From assembly GCF_001904655.1 (NCBI RefSeq), contig NZ_MRCC01000016.1:62001-126000 (forward strand): a stretch of 64,000 bases of DNA, given 5' to 3'. This document shows positions 61,496 to 64,000 of the stretch, piece after piece. The notes beneath the pieces were generated by a model, which worked only from the letters and a program-made list of their open reading frames with translations, did no database searches and had not been told where the DNA came from. Position 1 is the first letter of the stretch. Every line of letters starts with the position of its first letter. The stretch is from Chroogloeocystis siderophila 5.2 s.c.1 (GTDB lineage Bacteria > Cyanobacteriota > Cyanobacteriia > Cyanobacteriales > Chroococcidiopsidaceae). The position numbers were made by a program, and so were the translations under genes.

Positions 61496-62164
61496 TTAGT
61501 GAACGCAAGCAAGTGTCTTTCCTGTGGCAAAGTCCATACCTAGAACAGCGCACGGAAAATCATTACCAAGTTGCTGAACAATAGGGTGATTTGCTGAGTT
61601 GCAGCCTAAAAATAGTAAAGCTGCATCTTCTGACTCCACAACGGCTCTAAGTTCTTGAGCGACGTCACCAAATCGCAGATGAGTCACAAGCGAACCTCGC
61701 CATTCTGCTGCAAGGCTTTTTGCTTGCCATAAAATCAGGTCAGCTTGTTCAAATAAATCGGGAGATGTAATGCGCGGCTGTATTGCTATTTTCCAAGGAG
61801 ATGAACTTGCTACCGGTTGAAATGCTATTTGGGCTGATTGCTGCAAAGGCTTCTCGTTGTAAAATCTGCTGATATCAAAGGCAGGAGAAGTTGGACAATG
61901 ATGCCGCTGAGCGTGTTCTTCGGCAACATAGACTACACGAACAGTCACTTGCTTTTGAGTCGCTAAGCGAGTTTGATGGGCAATCCATAGTGTCAAATCT
62001 AAAGCTGTCTGACTGTTAGGAGAACTGTTATAACCAACAACAAGGTTAACAGATGTGGTGATCGCATTTTGACGATGCGATGCTGGTGGTAGCAACATCA
62101 TTCTTTCTATGGCATTCGTACCCATTGCGCTTTGTAGACGCGCGAGCATTGGCTTGATATTCAT
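61496..62164 (-). CDS. Universal-stress-protein-like protein
   Basis: 222 residues from ATG 62164 (MNIKPMLARLQSAMGT); a longer frame reaches 62242. The N-terminal strand and helix VNLVVGYNSSPNSQTALDLT resemble the USP start, and later ALLFLGCNSANHPIVQQLG and LRAVVESEDAALLFLG match the C-terminal half, though the classical ATP loop GxxG-x9-GS is replaced. Follows the stress cluster on the opposite strand, convergent with the second Dps. Confidence 0.72.
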   Translation of the reverse strand: MNIKPMLARLQSAMGTNAIERMMLLPPASHRQNAITTSVNLVVGYNSSPNSQTALDLTLWIAHQTRLATQKQVTVRVVYVAEEHAQRHHCPTSPAFDISRFYNEKPLQQSAQIAFQPVASSSPWKIAIQPRITSPDLFEQADLILWQAKSLAAEWRGSLVTHLRFGDVAQELRAVVESEDAALLFLGCNSANHPIVQQLGNDFPCAVLGMDFATGKTLACVH

Positions 62165-62593
62165 GCGTTTAGATAACCTTATGTCAAAAGCAGGTACAAA
62201 AAAACTGAGCAGTACGAGCCTCAGACACTGAATGAGATACAAGACATTGTGACAATGCTTACTCTTCAGTCTCCTCTCGATGCCTACGAAGTTAGCTGAC
62301 GGGCTAGGACTGAGAGATGTCCTTCTACCTTAATTGGGCTGATTAGATAATTAAGGCTTAATAGATACGCCCCATAACTTGGTTCCTCCGCTCTAGCTTT
62401 CTTTCAATGCGTTAAGTGACTACTTTAAAAGAAGTATCTAGATTAGGCTGACTTACTCAAACTTTGTAGATCGTATCATCAATCATGACATCAATCAACA
62501 ACAAGAGCGATCGCGCTTCAGTTGATTGCACAAACTCTAAAATTATTGGTAAAAATCTAAGATGAAAAGATAACGCCTCAGGCATTTAATGCG
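62165..62593. other. Intergenic region upstream of the TPR gene
   Basis: 429 bp with promoters for both neighbours. Contains a GCGATCGC site at about 62508. No gene or RNA recognised. Confidence 0.4.
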
Positions 62594-63286
62594 ATGAACC
62601 ATAAGTTCAAAGTAGTTGCATGGATTAAACCTTTCGGGTACTTAGCACTCGGTCTAACAGTTATTAGTACATCTCGTACGGTGCTCGCTAAAACATCTGC
62701 AACAAATCACAATCACAGCAATGTAATTGCACGCCGAACCGCATTGCCAACTCAGCAAGAATTCCAGCTAGCGCAGATGGGCGAAAACCGAGATGAGGAG
62801 CGAACTCGATTCATTCAAGCTGCTGATGCTTTATACAGTCAAGCGAAATTTACCGAAGCCGAGGAACTTTTACGTAAGTTAATTGAAAGATATCCAAAGT
62901 ATGCTGTCGCGCACTACAAACTGGGAAATGTACTGTTTCGTCAAGAAAAAGCCGAGGAAGCGATCGCTGCCTATCAACAAGCAATTGAACATAATTCGCG
63001 CTATGCCTTAGCTTATAATGCGATCGGTATGGTTTTAGCACGTCAAGGTCGATGGCAAGAAGCAATCGCTGAGTATCAAAAAGCACTAGAAATTAATCCT
63101 GAGTATGGTGAAGCTTTGACACATTTGGGACAAGCATTTTGGCAACAGGGAAGACGCGACGAGGCTTTAGCATCCTTAGAAAAAGCTTTGAGTATCTTTA
63201 AAGCCCAAAATCGCCTCGATCAAGCTTATCGGCTAGAACAACTGTTAAGAGACTTAAAGTCAGATGATGACCCTTCTGTAGCATAA
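62594..63286 (+). CDS. TPR-repeat protein, exported
   Basis: 230 residues. A signal-like N-terminus (FGYLALGLTVISTSRTVLAK) is followed by a short linker and three to four TPR units from about residue 80, for instance ALYSQAKFTEAEELLRKLIE, KLGNVLFRQEKAEEAIAAYQ and GMVLARQGRWQEAIAEYQKA. A protein-interaction scaffold in the periplasm or thylakoid lumen; partner unknown. Confidence 0.88.
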   Translation: MNHKFKVVAWIKPFGYLALGLTVISTSRTVLAKTSATNHNHSNVIARRTALPTQQEFQLAQMGENRDEERTRFIQAADALYSQAKFTEAEELLRKLIERYPKYAVAHYKLGNVLFRQEKAEEAIAAYQQAIEHNSRYALAYNAIGMVLARQGRWQEAIAEYQKALEINPEYGEALTHLGQAFWQQGRRDEALASLEKALSIFKAQNRLDQAYRLEQLLRDLKSDDDPSVA

Positions 63287-63447
63287 AGTAGATTATTCTC
63301 AAGTTAGATGCCAGCAAGTCCAGAAGACGTATACTCTGTAAGAATTCGCTAAAACAACAGTCATTCTGTTTGGATTTATACCACTAGACTGAGCGATCGC
63401 TATTTGAGATTGCTTTGAGAGTATACGCCTATAGAGGGATTCTTTGC

Positions 63448-64000
63448 ATGGTAGATGCACAAACAACAGAGAACGAAAAATTTCTTGGTGCAGGTAGATC
63501 TGGACAGGTTTTCCTGATCAAGAGTCAAGATGAAAGCATTGCTAGAAAGATATTTGCAGGCGACAAGCTCACTAAATTGGTTCACTATGTTTTTCTAGGA
63601 GCGCCTAACCCTTATATTTGGAATGAAGATATCATTCAATGTGCATACTACCGCCGTAAAATTTTAGGTGCTTTAGTTGAGTATTGGTTTGATTCACAAC
63701 TGAAAGTCTCAGATGCGATCGCTACTGATTGGAATCAAGAGCAAAAAGCATATCAAATCGATACAGAATTTGTTGATGGTAGAAGCGTTTCACTATCTCA
63801 GCCTTTTACTCGACTGCGAAAACGCGAATTACCTGATTTAGTCCATCAAATAATGATACCACTTCAACAGAAGTTAATTGATGCAGGATTTGATGGTTTG
63901 GTTTGGCAAGCAGGAAAAGGAAATCCAGTTGCGTTAAATAACTTTTTATTGACAGACGTAGAACATAATGACACAAATGGTAAATTCAATTATTACTATG
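63448..64000 (+). CDS. Protein-kinase-like protein, cut by right edge
   Basis: 184 codons seen, no stop before the edge. It starts MVDAQTTENEKFLGAGRSGQ and goes on VFLIKSQDESIARKIF, which is a glycine loop and lysine as in protein kinases. Later, AFDGLVWQAGK-like segment DAGFDGLVWQAGKGNPVALN leads to NFLLTDV, similar to a catalytic loop Asn and DFG Asp without the usual HRD. It may be an atypical or small-molecule kinase. Partial. Confidence 0.65.
   Translation, partial: MVDAQTTENEKFLGAGRSGQVFLIKSQDESIARKIFAGDKLTKLVHYVFLGAPNPYIWNEDIIQCAYYRRKILGALVEYWFDSQLKVSDAIATDWNQEQKAYQIDTEFVDGRSVSLSQPFTRLRKRELPDLVHQIMIPLQQKLIDAGFDGLVWQAGKGNPVALNNFLLTDVEHNDTNGKFNYYY

Noticed and set aside
1-64000. CRISPR array, prophage, rRNA operon
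   Set aside because: No regularly spaced direct repeats, phage structural genes or rRNA sequence seen; the short TTACC and GGTCAGAGG repeats are dispersed and irregular.
1-64000. GCGATCGC octamers as a signal of a specific system
   Set aside because: They are the known HIP1 repeats of cyanobacteria, present in genes and between them throughout the window.

Overview
The window reads as chromosomal DNA of a cyanobacterium. It has nblA (phycobilisome degradation), psbZ (photosystem II), two plant-type [2Fe-2S] ferredoxins, the psbZ-ribH pair, AMIN-domain TonB receptors and many copies of the octamer GCGATCGC (HIP1), which is typical of cyanobacteria. Gene content recalls Chroococcidiopsis/Gloeocapsopsis-like genomes, but species assignment is an inference not made from sequence comparison.

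Layout. 1-9000: a decayed AraC-type regulator cut by the left edge, a Uma2-like gene, topA, then a run on the minus strand (SDR oxidoreductase, ThuA-like unknown, SMP-30-like protein, HtrA-like protease) facing an HxlR regulator. 9000-11100: hicB with a frameshifted hicA, lying between two copies of the 5' region of an AraC gene; one copy carries a 119-bp MITE-like insertion. 11190-17350: dienelactone hydrolase, acnB, a ferredoxin, a DUF3326-type protein and a CPBP protease. 17361-35471: an iron-uptake island entirely on the minus strand. 35680-45700: ppk2, a lipoprotein-like methyltransferase, TspO, a PLP lyase-like protein, a fatty-acid desaturase, proA, tRNA-Gly(GCC) with a decayed copy of itself, ribH and psbZ. 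45900-54330: a DHH-CBS-tRNA nucleotidyltransferase fusion, an ABC1 kinase, a PP2C phosphatase, nblA and a Ser/Thr kinase. 54560-58700: transposase debris, a Gfo/Idh/MocA oxidoreductase, the main ferredoxin and a SpoIID protein. 58870-62170: a stress cluster (sulfiredoxin, Dps, HTH/GrpE-like protein, second Dps, Usp). The right end has a TPR protein and a kinase-like gene cut by the edge.

The most interesting region is the iron island. It contains three repeats of the same module: a PchR-like AraC regulator, an AMIN-domain TonB-dependent siderophore receptor, and a lipoprotein periplasmic binding protein. In front of each of the three receptor genes I find a pair of CGGAAT/C elements exactly 21 bp apart, a good candidate for the AraC binding site. 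In front of AraC genes B and C, and of the decayed fourth AraC at the left edge, lie inverted repeats of the form tGAGA-N5-TCTCa (or TCTCA-N5-TGAGA), resembling Fur-type iron boxes; module A has a different inverted repeat. The suggested logic is Fur -> AraC -> receptor/binding protein. No ABC permease or ATPase for these binding proteins lies in the window.

The region shows much decay: a frameshift removes the last beta strand of receptor A, hicA is frameshifted, an Rpn/PD-(D/E)XK gene has both a stop and a frameshift, and truncated copies of Uma2, AraC, tRNA-Gly and an IS630-type transposase are present.
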